From Acidimicrobiales bacterium (GTDB taxonomy: Bacteria > Actinomycetota > Acidimicrobiia > Acidimicrobiales > MedAcidi-G1), in NCBI GenBank assembly GCA_014239855.1, contig JAAZXY010000003.1, positions 49,922 through 113,921 of the forward strand: 64,000 bases of DNA, written 5' to 3'. The notes below the pieces were generated by a model. The model was given only the letters and a program-made list of their open reading frames with translations, was not told where the DNA came from and made no database searches. Both the position numbers and the translations under genes were made by a program. Positions 34,052 to 41,624 of the stretch are shown here, piece after piece; within the stretch, counting starts at the first letter, position 1; each line of letters begins with the position of its first letter.

Positions 34052-34086
34052 GCGGAATGGGCACGGGCCACCACCGGGCGCGCCCC

Positions 34087-34092
34087 TATGCT
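34087..34092 (+). promoter_or_regulatory. -10 box TATGCT, leaderless promoter
   Basis: TATGCT is followed by 8 nt and the GTG at 34101 of aroC. Confidence 0.5.
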
Positions 34093-34100
34093 CGATCCCC

Positions 34101-35189
34101 GTGGGAAACACCTTCGGAACCCAGTTCCGCATCAGCACGTGGGGCGAGAGCCATGGCGCCGGCATCGGCGTGGTGGTCGACGGCTGCCCGCCCCGCCTGC
34201 CCCTGACCGTCGATGACCTTCAGCACGACCTGGATCGCCGTCGCCCCGGCCAGAGCCGTCTCACCACCCAGCGTGGCGAGGCCGATCAGGTGGAGATCCT
34301 GTCCGGGGTGTTCGAGGGCCGGACCACCGGTGCGCCCATCGGCCTCCTGGTCCGCAACGACGATGCCCGCTCCGGGGCCTACGACCACCTCAAGGACCTC
34401 TACCGGCCATCGCACGCCGACTTCACCTACGACGCCAAGTACGGACACCGCGACTGGCGGGGCGGTGGACGCTCCAGTGCCCGCGAGACCATCGGCCGGG
34501 TGGCCGCCGGCGCCATTGCCCGGCGTCTGCTGGCCGAGGTGGCCGGCATCGACGTCCTGGGCTGGGTGTCCCGGGTCCACGACGTGATGGCCGACGTGGA
34601 TCCCGGCTCGGTGACCCTCGAAGCGGTCGAGGCCGACGCCACCCGTTGTCCGGACCCGACCGCGGCGGCCGCCATGACCGCGGCCATCGACGCGGCGCGC
34701 CACGACGGCGACTCGCTGGGTGGGATCGTGACGTGCGTGGCCCGGGGTGTGCCCGCCGGGCTGGGTGCGCCGGTCTTCGATCGCCTGGAAGCCGATCTGG
34801 CCAAGGGGATGCTCTCGCTTCCGGCATCCAAGGGGTTCGACGTGGGAGCCGGTTTCGACGCGGTGTCCATGACGGGCCGCCAGCACAACGACGCCTTCGT
34901 TCCCGGACCCGATGGACCGGTGACGGCCACCAACCGGTCCGGTGGCGTCCAGGGTGGCATCACGACCGGGGGCGACGTGGTGTTCCGGGTGGCCTTCAAG
35001 CCCACGGCCACCATCGCCTCGGCCCAGGACACCGTCACCGTCGACAATGAGGCGGTGTCGTTGGAGGCGAGGGGACGCCACGATCCGTGCGTGCTGCCCC
35101 GGGCCGTCCCCATGGTCGAGGCCATGGCGTTGCTCGTCCTGGCCGACCACTGGCTCCGCCAACGGACCACCGATGTACTCCCCCACTGA
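34101..35189 (+). CDS. aroC: Chorismate synthase
   Basis: This 362-residue protein carries the first signature [17 protein letters not shown] (about 15-31), a [24 protein letters not shown] segment with FMN and substrate residues, and [20 protein letters not shown] near the C-terminus. It removes phosphate from EPSP to give chorismate, with reduced FMN, at the end of the shikimate pathway. The open frame extends upstream to 33990, but the GTG at 34101 gives the family's standard GNTFG N-terminus with TATGCT 8 nt upstream. The other aro genes are not adjacent; downstream is an aldolase-family gene after 12 bp. Confidence 0.96.
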   Translation: MGNTFGTQFRISTWGESHGAGIGVVVDGCPPRLPLTVDDLQHDLDRRRPGQSRLTTQRGEADQVEILSGVFEGRTTGAPIGLLVRNDDARSGAYDHLKDLYRPSHADFTYDAKYGHRDWRGGGRSSARETIGRVAAGAIARRLLAEVAGIDVLGWVSRVHDVMADVDPGSVTLEAVEADATRCPDPTAAAAMTAAIDAARHDGDSLGGIVTCVARGVPAGLGAPVFDRLEADLAKGMLSLPASKGFDVGAGFDAVSMTGRQHNDAFVPGPDGPVTATNRSGGVQGGITTGGDVVFRVAFKPTATIASAQDTVTVDNEAVSLEARGRHDPCVLPRAVPMVEAMALLVLADHWLRQRTTDVLPH

Positions 35190-35201
35190 GAGGATCCCGA
35201 C

Positions 35202-36002
35202 ATGACCCAGCCCGACCTACGGAACAACCCGGCCTTCCAGTCTGAGAAGCCCATTCCCTACGACATCCCGACGTTCGACGACGTGGAGGCCGAGCGGCAG
35301 CACCACAAGGAACGCCTGGCCGCCGCCTTCCGGATCTTCGGCAAGTACGGGTTCAGCGAGGGGGTGGCCGGCCACATCACCGTCCGGGATCCCGAGCACA
35401 CCGACTGCTTCTGGGTCAACCCGTTCGGCATGCCGTTCAGCCACATCCGGGTCTCGGACCTGCTGCTGGTCAGCCACACCGGCGAGATCATGCACGGCGA
35501 GTTCGCCGTCAACCAGGCCGCGTTCGCCATCCACTCGGGCCTCCACATGGCCCGCCCCGACGTGATGGCCGCGGCCCACTCCCATTCGTTGTACGGCAAG
35601 GCCTGGGCGTCCCTCGGACGTCCGCTGGACCCCATCACCCAGGACGCCTGCATCTTCCACGGTGACCACGTGGTGTTCGACGACTACACCGGCGTCGTCA
35701 ACGACCCCGAGGAGGGCAAGCGCATCGCCTACGCCCTCGGCGACCGCAGCGCGGCCATCCTCAGGAACCACGGACTGTTGACGGTCGGCCAGTCCGTGGA
35801 GGCGGCCACCTGGCGGTTCGTGACCATGGAACGCTCCTGCCAGGCCCAGTTGCTGGCCGAGGCGGCCGGCACGCCGGTCATCATGGATGACGAGACCGCC
35901 GAGCTGACCCACCGACAGGTAGCGGGCAACTTCGCCAGTTGGTTCAGCGCCCAGCCGTTGTTCGCCCAGATCCTGAGGGAACAACCCGACCTTCTGGACT
36001 GA
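35202..36002 (+). CDS. Class II aldolase/adducin family protein
   Basis: This 266-residue protein has the class II aldolase metal motif AAHSHSLYG (His-x-His), a HITVRDPEH segment early on, a FHGDHVVFDDYTG stretch and RNHGLLTVG with a further His. Family members cleave or epimerise sugar phosphates or decarboxylate/process related compounds, using a divalent metal. The N-terminal region with TFDDVEAERQHHKERLAAAFRIFGKYG resembles the adducin-like decarboxylase group in actinobacteria. AGGATCCCGAC before the ATG supplies a Shine-Dalgarno. It follows aroC by 12 bp and may be cotranscribed. Substrate not assigned. Confidence 0.8.
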   Translation: MTQPDLRNNPAFQSEKPIPYDIPTFDDVEAERQHHKERLAAAFRIFGKYGFSEGVAGHITVRDPEHTDCFWVNPFGMPFSHIRVSDLLLVSHTGEIMHGEFAVNQAAFAIHSGLHMARPDVMAAAHSHSLYGKAWASLGRPLDPITQDACIFHGDHVVFDDYTGVVNDPEEGKRIAYALGDRSAAILRNHGLLTVGQSVEAATWRFVTMERSCQAQLLAEAAGTPVIMDDETAELTHRQVAGNFASWFSAQPLFAQILREQPDLLD

Positions 36003-36044
36003 CCGCCAACTTCTCGGCCCGACGGCCGGTTCTCGAGACCCGCG

Positions 36045-37124
36045 TCAGGAACGACGGCCCACGAACGGCAGGTCCACCAGACGGGCGGGCACTTCGGTCC
36101 CCCGCTGGTCGACGACCAGCGGAGCCCCGCCCTCCACGGACTCCTGGACGTCCACCGGCAGGAAGGCCAGGGCAATGCCGTGGCCCAGCGTGGGCGAGAA
36201 GTTCCCGCTGGTCAGCTCGGCCACCGGCTCTCCGTCGAGCAGCACCGGCTGGCCTTCTCGGGGTGGTCGGCGGCCGTCGATGGCCAGGCCTCGCAGCCGT
36301 CGCGTCAGCCCGGCCGTCCGCTGCGCCTCCAACGCTCCCCGCCCCCGGAAGTCCGGCTTGTCCCAGCCCACGACCCAGCCCAGTCCGGCATCCAGCGGGG
36401 TGATACCCGGGCCGAGCTCATGGCCGTGCAGGGGAAGGCCCGCTTCCAGGCGCAACGTGTCGCGTGCTCCCAGACCGGCCGGTTCGGCACCGGCGGCCGT
36501 CAACGCCGCCCAGAGGTCGCCGGCCCGGTCGGCCGGGACGGACAGTTCGACACCGTCCTCGCCGGTGTAGCCGGTGCCCGCCACCTCGATGGTCGTACCG
36601 CTCCACTCGGCCCGGGCCACCCGGAATCGCCCGACGGCAGCCGACTCCGGGGAGACGGCGGCCAGGACGTCGCGGGCCGTCGGACCCTGGACGGCCAACA
36701 GTGCCCGGCCGGGCCGGACGTCGACACACCCCGGCAGGGCATCGACGACCTCCGCGTTGTTGGACGCGTTGGGGAGGACCACGAAGTCGTCCGCACCCAT
36801 CCACCAGATGATGATGTCGTCGACCACCGAGGCGTCGTCAGCGTCCAGAAGGTGGGTGTACTGGGCTCGTCCGGGGGCGATCCGGTCCAGGTCGTTGGTC
36901 AGGGCACCCTGAAGCAGGCCATGGGCATCAGCGCCCCGAAGGGTCAGGCTGCCCAGGTGGCTGACGTCGAACAGTGCGGTGGCCGTGCGGCATGCCGCGT
37001 GCTCGGCCAGCGTGCCCGTCGGGTAGCTGATCGGCATGTCCCAGCCCCCGAAGGGAACCATCTTCGCCCCGAGGGCCCGGTGCACCCCGTCCAGCGACGA
37101 GGTCGACAGCGAATCCCCCGTCAC
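36045..37124 (-). CDS. gcvT: Aminomethyltransferase, glycine cleavage T-protein
   Basis: This 359-residue T-protein has VPFGGWDMPISY at residues 23-34, FDVSHLGSL, an NDLDRIAPGRAQYTHLL region, NASNNAEV, and GLGARDTLRLEAGLPLHGHEL, all standard. The barrel ends with a domain containing LGHGIALAFLPVD. T-protein takes the aminomethyl group from lipoyl-H to tetrahydrofolate, releasing ammonia. It is the last gene of the leftward run that starts with gcvH, 4 bp after the small PD-(D/E)XK-like gene. It does not sit behind the glycine riboswitch. Ends 43 bp from the convergent aldolase gene. Confidence 0.95.
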   Translation of the reverse strand: MTGDSLSTSSLDGVHRALGAKMVPFGGWDMPISYPTGTLAEHAACRTATALFDVSHLGSLTLRGADAHGLLQGALTNDLDRIAPGRAQYTHLLDADDASVVDDIIIWWMGADDFVVLPNASNNAEVVDALPGCVDVRPGRALLAVQGPTARDVLAAVSPESAAVGRFRVARAEWSGTTIEVAGTGYTGEDGVELSVPADRAGDLWAALTAAGAEPAGLGARDTLRLEAGLPLHGHELGPGITPLDAGLGWVVGWDKPDFRGRGALEAQRTAGLTRRLRGLAIDGRRPPREGQPVLLDGEPVAELTSGNFSPTLGHGIALAFLPVDVQESVEGGAPLVVDQRGTEVPARLVDLPFVGRRS

Positions 37125-37128
37125 CGGA

Positions 37129-37482
37129 TCAGGCGGCGTGGGTGACGAGCAGGCGCTCGAGGTCTCGCCGGTAGAGGATCCGGATGTGGATCCCCGGATG
37201 GCGTTCCCGCAGCAGTCGCACCTTGCGGTTCTTACGGGTCACCAGCGACTGACGGAGCGTGGTGACCTCCAGGTAGAGGTCGTGGTCGGGCAGGTAGAAG
37301 TCGGGGGTGAACGCCGTTCGGGGGTTGCCGTCGGTTGCCGTCTCCAGCACGAAGGTGCGGGGCTCGTACTCCCAGGCGATCTCGTAGAAGTCCAGCAGGT
37401 CGGCCACCTGTTGTTCGGACTCGTGGGCGAAGATCGGATCGACGGCCGGTTCCTCGATCCGCAGTCTCCGCACTTCGCCCAT
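37129..37482 (-). CDS. Small PD-(D/E)XK nuclease-fold protein
   Basis: This 117-residue protein is not a named family, but its core fits a restriction endonuclease-like fold: FAHESEQQVADLLDF (helix with an early Glu), YEP, then TPDFYLPDHDLYLEVTTLRQ, where Asp58-region PDF and a Glu-x-Thr/Lys-like EVT are 10 residues apart, and a basic helix TRKNRKVRLLRERHP. In canonical enzymes the second motif is (D/E)xK; here it is EVT, so catalysis may be lost or use another residue. It lies between merR and gcvT with gaps of 35 and 4 bp, likely in the same transcript. A role in DNA processing or nucleic-acid binding is inferred from fold only. Confidence 0.55.
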   Translation of the reverse strand: MGEVRRLRIEEPAVDPIFAHESEQQVADLLDFYEIAWEYEPRTFVLETATDGNPRTAFTPDFYLPDHDLYLEVTTLRQSLVTRKNRKVRLLRERHPGIHIRILYRRDLERLLVTHAA

Positions 37483-37517
37483 GTGGTCGTTGCGTTCCGT
37501 TCCGCTGATGACCGGTA

Positions 37518-38036
37518 CTACTGACCGACTGCTCGACGAGCGGGGACGGTGTCGGCCGCCTTGCGACCCTCGGGATAGAGCTCGACGATCCGGGCGTCGA
37601 CCTGTTCCTTGACGCCCGACAGCGGGAGGATGTTGAGCACGCCCTGACCGTGGCGCAGCAGGTCGACGATCTCCTCCTCGCCGGTGCGGACCATGACCGA
37701 GGTTCCGCTGATGACCAGGTTCACCCGGGTCACGTCCTCGTCGAGTTGCGTCGTGAGGTAGGCGAACACCTCACGGACCAGCTCCAGGCGGATGCCGGCG
37801 TCGAGCAGCGACTTGACGGCCCGCAGCTCCAGAAGGTCGCGGTAGGAGTAGAGGCGTCGACTACCGCTTCCGGTGGCCCGGGCCATGGACGGCCGGACCA
37901 GCTCGGTCCGGGCCCAGTAGTCCAGCTGCCGGTAGGTGATGCCGGCGATCTCGGCGGCCCGCTTACCCGGATAGCCCTCGGGCTCGGTGGACTCCGGTCC
38001 GGTCCCTGACGGGATCTCAGCAGAATTGGTGGCCAT
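37518..38036 (-). CDS. MerR-family regulator (GarA-cluster type)
   Basis: This 172-residue protein has an N-terminal winged HTH, beginning near residue 20 with YPGKRAAEIAGITYRQLDYWARTELVRPS and then RLYSYRDLLELRAVKSLLDAGI. A short C-terminal effector region VRTGEEEIVDLLRHGQGVLNILPLSGV follows. It matches the smaller MerR protein of the conserved actinobacterial cluster FHA-MerR-DUF151-MerR (Rv1830-like, linked to growth and glycine cleavage/carbon regulation in mycobacteria). The extended disordered N-terminus of about 20 residues is unusual. GAGGGAGA precedes the ATG at 38036. A GTTCCA-TCGG-TGGAAC inverted repeat sits about 30 bp upstream. Confidence 0.85.
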   Translation of the reverse strand: MATNSAEIPSGTGPESTEPEGYPGKRAAEIAGITYRQLDYWARTELVRPSMARATGSGSRRLYSYRDLLELRAVKSLLDAGIRLELVREVFAYLTTQLDEDVTRVNLVISGTSVMVRTGEEEIVDLLRHGQGVLNILPLSGVKEQVDARIVELYPEGRKAADTVPARRAVGQ

Positions 38037-38064
38037 GGGACGTCTCCCTCGAATCGGGCTCGGC

Positions 38065-38080
38065 GTTCCATCGGTGGAAC
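38065..38080. promoter_or_regulatory. Palindrome upstream of merR, possible MerR operator
   Basis: GTTCCA-TCGG-TGGAAC has perfect 6-bp arms, about 30 bp before the merR start. MerR proteins usually bind such dyads between -35 and -10, so autoregulation is possible. Confidence 0.4.
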
Positions 38081-38202
38081 TACAGCCCTGTGACTCGTGA
38101 CAGCGTAGGCAGACGAGGCCAGCGAATCAAGGATTTCGCACGCAGCGTGGCAATCCTCGCGCGCTGAGCGCGCAACAGTGCGCCAGCGACAGGTACTTCA
38201 GC

Positions 38203-38709
38203 TCAGGATTCGAAGTCCTCGGGATCAACCGAATCCAGGAAGGCCCGGAACTCCTCCACCTGCGCCTCAGCGGCCGGCGCATCAGCCGGATCCCTCTCTT
38301 CATCGGTGGGCGGCGGAACGAAGCCCACCTCGTCCACCACCTCCTCGGCGGCGAACACCGGGGCGCCGGTGCGAACAGCCAGGGCAATGGCATCCGACGG
38401 TCGGGCCGACACCACCTCGATGCCCACCGGCCCCCGCAACGTCACCTCGGCGAAGAAGGTCCGCTCGCGCAGCTCGGTCACCACCACCTGTTCGACCGAG
38501 ACCGAGAAGGTCTCCAACAGGGTGGCCATCAGATCATGGGTCATGGGTCGTGGCGGATCCTGCCCGGCCATGGCCAGACCGATCGCCTTGGCCTCGGGCA
38601 GTCCGATGAAGATGGGCAGCATCCGCTCACCGTCGACTTCGCGTAGCAGGACCACCGGAGTATCCGACGGCAGGACCTCCTGGACGCCCAGCACCTCCAT
38701 GGCGATCAC
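38203..38709 (-). CDS. DUF151 bifunctional nuclease-domain protein
   Basis: This 168-residue protein has the DUF151/BFN fold: VLGVQEVLPSDTPVVLLREVDGERMLPIFIGLPEAKAI, then THDLMATLLETFSVSVEQVVVTELRERTFFAEVTL and VSARPSDAIALAVRTGAPVFA. This is the well-known order of the family, close to Rv1829 and plant bifunctional nuclease domains. The C-terminus is an acidic tail. The GTG at 38709 has GGGAG six bases before it; an ATG three codons later is possible. It lies 62 bp downstream of the HPRT-like gene and 166 bp upstream of merR, in the conserved cluster. The cellular role of the family is not firmly known. Confidence 0.88.
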   Translation of the reverse strand: MIAMEVLGVQEVLPSDTPVVLLREVDGERMLPIFIGLPEAKAIGLAMAGQDPPRPMTHDLMATLLETFSVSVEQVVVTELRERTFFAEVTLRGPVGIEVVSARPSDAIALAVRTGAPVFAAEEVVDEVGFVPPPTDEERDPADAPAAEAQVEEFRAFLDSVDPEDFES

Positions 38710-38771
38710 CGCCGGCTCCCGTCAGACGGGTTGGTCGGGGCGGTCAGCGGGCGGAACTGCACCCCGAAACC

Positions 38772-39350
38772 CTAGTGGTGCGCTCTGGCCCGACCCGTGT
38801 TCCTCACCACCGCCACCATCTCGGATCCACCCCGGTCCAACTCGGCCAGATCCACCTCGACCACCGCCGGGAGATTACGGAACTCCCCCCGGTGGTCCAG
38901 TCCGAACCCGACGAGGAACGACGCCCCGGTGTCGAATCCCACGTGGTCCAGGTCCATGGGCAGAACCCGCCGATCGGCGCGATCGAAGAGGGTGCAGACC
39001 TTCACCTCGTCCGCCCCATGGGACGCCAGGTGACGCCGGAGGTAGTCGAGGCGGAATCCCGTGTCGACCACCCCCTCCACCAGGAGCACGGATCGACCCG
39101 TCACGTCGATCGACAGGTCCCGGGTGAGACGCACCCGACCGCTGTCGGGAACGAACGGGCTGAGGGCCAGGAAGTCGATCTCCACGGGTACCGGGAATCG
39201 CCGTACCAGGTCGGCCATGAACGGGAGGCAGCCCTTCAGAACCCCGACCACCACCGTGTCGACGTCCACCCAGTCAGCCAGCTCCTCGGCCATCTCGTCG
39301 ATCCGTCCACTGATCTCGTCGGCCGTCCGATGCAGTCGCGGGGCGTTCAC
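38772..39350 (-). CDS. Divergent hypoxanthine phosphoribosyltransferase-like protein
   Basis: This 192-residue protein has the HPRT outline: VVGVLKGCLPFMADLVRRF (pyrophosphate loop with LKG), DFLALSPF, the PRPP motif VEGVVDTGFRL, VCTLFDRADRR, GFDTGASFLVGFGLDH and FRNLP. Two catalytic areas are altered. In the PRPP motif, the normal Glu-Asp pair reads Glu-Gly, while the catalytic-base Asp is kept, and the flexible-loop Ser-Tyr reads Ser-Pro-Phe. Thus it may have changed purine specificity or a regulatory role. Its start overlaps the stop of the upstream MerR gene by 4 bp, so it is in the GarA/gcvH cluster. Ordinary HPRT salvage is the alternative. Confidence 0.72.
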   Translation of the reverse strand: MNAPRLHRTADEISGRIDEMAEELADWVDVDTVVVGVLKGCLPFMADLVRRFPVPVEIDFLALSPFVPDSGRVRLTRDLSIDVTGRSVLLVEGVVDTGFRLDYLRRHLASHGADEVKVCTLFDRADRRVLPMDLDHVGFDTGASFLVGFGLDHRGEFRNLPAVVEVDLAELDRGGSEMVAVVRNTGRARAHH

Positions 39351-40054
39351 CGGCCCACCGTGCCGAGTTCGCGTCGGACCAGCAACTCGTGCAGGGCCGA
39401 ACCGGCATCGGTCAACTCATCCACCAACTGTCGGGCCTCGGCCAGCGACCGACCGTGCGCGCCGTCACCGCTCCCCGACACCGGGCCCACCACCTGTTCC
39501 AGCAGGCCGGCTTCCCGCTGGGCGGCCACCAGGTACATCCGGAGGTGCCGCACGTCGAAACCGTGTCCCACGAAGCACGCGGCGACCCGCCCGACCAGCA
39601 CCGACTCGTCGTCGTACACCGTGCTGGATCCCGCGTCGCGGCCCCGGACGAGACCCAGACGTTCCAGTTCGGCCACCGTGTCCTCATCGAGTCCCACCAT
39701 GACGGCCAACTCGGCCCGGGAGACGCTCACCGATCCAGCCAGTGCGCCACCCTCGGCGGTCCGGCCCCGGCGCCCCACCCGTTCGCGGAACGCCGGAACG
39801 TCGCCGGAACCATCGGTGTCGATCGGCTCGGCGTCGTCGAGCATCCCGGCGATCACCTTCAGTGGTAGGTGACGGTCCCTCTGGAGCCGGAGAGCCCGGG
39901 TGATTCGAGCCACGTCGTCGTCCTCGTAGCGTCGGTAGCCGCTGGCCGACCGGGCCGGTCGAACCAGACCCTCGGCCTCCAGGAACCGAAGCTTGGAGAC
40001 GGTCACGTCGGGGAACTCGGCCTCCAGGACGGTGATCACCTCACCGATGTTCAT
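39347..40054 (-). CDS. MerR-family regulator (Rv1828-like)
   Basis: This 235-residue regulator starts with MNIGEVITVLEAEFPDVTVSKLRFLEAEGLVRPARSASGYRRYEDDDV, a typical MerR-type HTH where the first helix is preceded by the ATG at 40054. A long C-terminal effector region follows. Its second half, ERLGLVRGRDAGSSTVYDDESV, looks like a second, partial HTH, as in the Rv1828-type proteins of the GarA cluster. The frame is open to 40174, but the ATG at 40054 begins the HTH at the normal place. It lies 64 bp downstream of the FHA gene and overlaps the HPRT-like gene by 4 bp. Confidence 0.85.
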   Translation of the reverse strand: MNIGEVITVLEAEFPDVTVSKLRFLEAEGLVRPARSASGYRRYEDDDVARITRALRLQRDRHLPLKVIAGMLDDAEPIDTDGSGDVPAFRERVGRRGRTAEGGALAGSVSVSRAELAVMVGLDEDTVAELERLGLVRGRDAGSSTVYDDESVLVGRVAACFVGHGFDVRHLRMYLVAAQREAGLLEQVVGPVSGSGDGAHGRSLAEARQLVDELTDAGSALHELLVRRELGTVGR

Positions 40055-40118
40055 CGAACCTGCCAGCCGTGGAATTCCCGACGGGTCGGATACATCGCCC
40101 GACCGCCCCCCGGCTCGG

Positions 40119-40517
40119 TCAACCCGCCGTGCCGTGGAAGAAGACCAGCTTGAACCGACCGATCTGGAGTTCATCGCCGTCGCTCAACTCGGCGGAGTCG
40201 ATCCGCTCACCGTTCAGCCAGGTCCCGTTCAGGGATCCCACGTCACGGGCCAGGTAGCGGTCGGCGATGCGTTCCACCTCCACGTGGCGTCGCGACACCG
40301 TGACGTCGTCCAGCAGGATGTCGGCCTCGCCGTGCCGACCGACCGAGGTCAGTGGAGCCTCCAGCCCGTAGCGCGAGCCGGCCTTGGGCCCGGACTCGAC
40401 CACGAACAGCCCGCATTCCGTGGGGAACAGGCCTCGGTCATCACGATGGGGAACGTCGGCGACCGGGTCGAAGGCATCGGTCGGTTCGTCGTGCGTTCCC
40501 ATCGGATCTCCGACCAT
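40119..40517 (-). CDS. garA: FHA-domain protein, GarA/OdhI-like
   Basis: This 132-residue protein has a classic FHA core: VGRHGEADILLDDVTVSRRHVEVER with the Gly-Arg and Ser-x-x-His, followed by DVGSLNGTWLNGERI. The short N-terminal extension has a single Thr, in DEPTDAFDPVAD, where GarA and OdhI carry the phosphorylated ETTSVF motif. In those proteins the phosphorylated Thr folds back on the FHA domain and switches inhibition of 2-oxoglutarate metabolism. The gene directly follows gcvH (2 bp) and precedes the MerR gene, the same order as in mycobacteria. Start could also be the internal ATG at MGTHDEP. Confidence 0.85.
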   Translation of the reverse strand: MVGDPMGTHDEPTDAFDPVADVPHRDDRGLFPTECGLFVVESGPKAGSRYGLEAPLTSVGRHGEADILLDDVTVSRRHVEVERIADRYLARDVGSLNGTWLNGERIDSAELSDGDELQIGRFKLVFFHGTAG

Positions 40518-40519
40518 GA

Positions 40520-40894
40520 TCAGTCCTCGATCAGCGCCTGGTACGCCGTGGCGTCCATGAGCTCACCCTCGGACTCGGTCTGGATCTCGCAGATCCAGCC
40601 TTCTCCGTACGGGTCTTCGTTGACCTTCTCGGGAGCGGACTCCAACTCCTCGTTCACCGCCGTCACCTCGCCGGTGACCGGAGCGAACAACTCCGAGACC
40701 GACTTGGTCGACTCCACCTCACCGAACACGCTGCCCGATTCCACACGGGCGCCCACCTCGGGGGTCTCCACGAACACCACGTCACCCAGCGCATCCTGGG
40801 CATAGTCGGTGATGCCGATCCGGACGCGGCCGTCGCCCACGTCACGGACCCACTCGTGGTCGGTCGAATAGCGGAGATCGGCGGGAACGTTCAT
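40520..40894 (-). CDS. gcvH: Glycine cleavage system H protein
   Basis: This 124-residue lipoyl protein has YSTDHEWVRD near the N-terminus, YAQDALGDVVFVETPEVG, and the lipoylation lysine in ESTKSVSEL, with VNEELESAPEKVNEDPYGEGW at the end, all diagnostic. It shuttles the aminomethyl group between the P-protein at 23380 and T-protein at 36045. The ATG at 40894 is preceded by TAGGTT 6 nt upstream, so it is leaderless and lacks any riboswitch. Two bp later the FHA gene starts. pgsA ends 32 bp upstream on the same strand. Confidence 0.97.
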   Translation of the reverse strand: MNVPADLRYSTDHEWVRDVGDGRVRIGITDYAQDALGDVVFVETPEVGARVESGSVFGEVESTKSVSELFAPVTGEVTAVNEELESAPEKVNEDPYGEGWICEIQTESEGELMDATAYQALIED

Positions 40895-40900
40895 GGGGTG

Positions 40901-40906
40901 AACCTA
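40901..40906 (-). promoter_or_regulatory. -10 box TAGGTT, leaderless promoter
   Basis: The minus-strand TAGGTT ends 6 nt before the ATG at 40894 of gcvH. Confidence 0.5.
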
Positions 40907-40926
40907 CCCGTCGCCGGCCGCTCCGC

Positions 40927-41538
40927 TCAGGTACGGGCCCGCCGTTCCCTGATGGCTGACCGGGCCACCGGGACGTAGCCCCAGGCTGCGATCCACGAGA
41001 TCACCAGTCCCGGAATGCCGAAGATCCAGGCCGCAGTCTCGAAGACCAACGCCGCGGGGATCGTCGACTGGCCGGCCAGGAAGCACGGAACGGCCCACAA
41101 CAGGGCGAAGGTGCCCGTCTTGCCCCACCACGTCACGTCGATGCGTCGAACCCCGACCACCAGCAGAGCCAGGGCGGCGAAGCCGATGAGGACCTCCCGG
41201 ACCAGGATGGCCACCGCGAACCACATCGGAATCGAGCCGTCGCCGGCAATGGCCACCAGGGCCACCACCAACAGGATCCGGTCGGCCGTGGGGTCCAGCA
41301 ACTTGCCGACGTCGGAGATCTGATTGAAGCGGCGGGCGATCCAGCCGTCCACCCAGTCCGTGGCCCCCAGCGCCCCCAGCAGGAGGGCGGCGGCCGTGCG
41401 GTTCTCCTGGGAGACGAGGAGCCACAGGAACCACGGGATGCACCCGAGGCGCACCACGGTGATCAGGTTGGGCAGCGTCCAGACTCCCGCCCACCCGGTC
41501 CGCGAGGTCGGGGGCGTCTTCGAAGTCTCCGGTCCCAT
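40927..41538 (-). CDS. pgsA: CDP-alcohol phosphatidyltransferase
   Basis: This 203-residue integral membrane enzyme has the complete CDP-alcohol motif D-x2-D-G-x2-A-R-x8-G-x3-D-x3-D in TDWVDGWIARRFNQISDVGKLLDPTADR. About six hydrophobic segments follow the motif. Such enzymes make phosphatidylglycerophosphate or related phospholipids; position next to gcvH/garA matches PgsA2 of mycobacteria. The open frame extends to 41610, but the ATG at 41538 with TAGGCT 7 nt upstream is chosen. Head-group acceptor is not certain, so PgsA is a best guess. Confidence 0.82.
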   Translation of the reverse strand: MGPETSKTPPTSRTGWAGVWTLPNLITVVRLGCIPWFLWLLVSQENRTAAALLLGALGATDWVDGWIARRFNQISDVGKLLDPTADRILLVVALVAIAGDGSIPMWFAVAILVREVLIGFAALALLVVGVRRIDVTWWGKTGTFALLWAVPCFLAGQSTIPAALVFETAAWIFGIPGLVISWIAAWGYVPVARSAIRERRART

Positions 41539-41545
41539 CGGACCC

Positions 41546-41551
41546 AGCCTA
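41546..41551 (-). promoter_or_regulatory. -10 box TAGGCT, leaderless promoter
   Basis: The minus-strand TAGGCT ends 7 nt before the ATG at 41538. Confidence 0.5.
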
Positions 41552-41574
41552 CGATCCGCGACGACCCTCAGAAG

Positions 41575-41595
41575 CGCCGGCCGACCGGGCCGGCG
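41575..41595. other. GC-rich hairpin between divergent genes
   Basis: CGCCGGCC (41575-41582) and GGCCGGCG (41588-41595) are perfect 8-bp arms around a GACCG loop, between pgsA and the HIT gene. No T run follows. Confidence 0.4.
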
Positions 41596-41624
41596 TTGCG
41601 ACCACCACACGAACCGGAGGCCCC

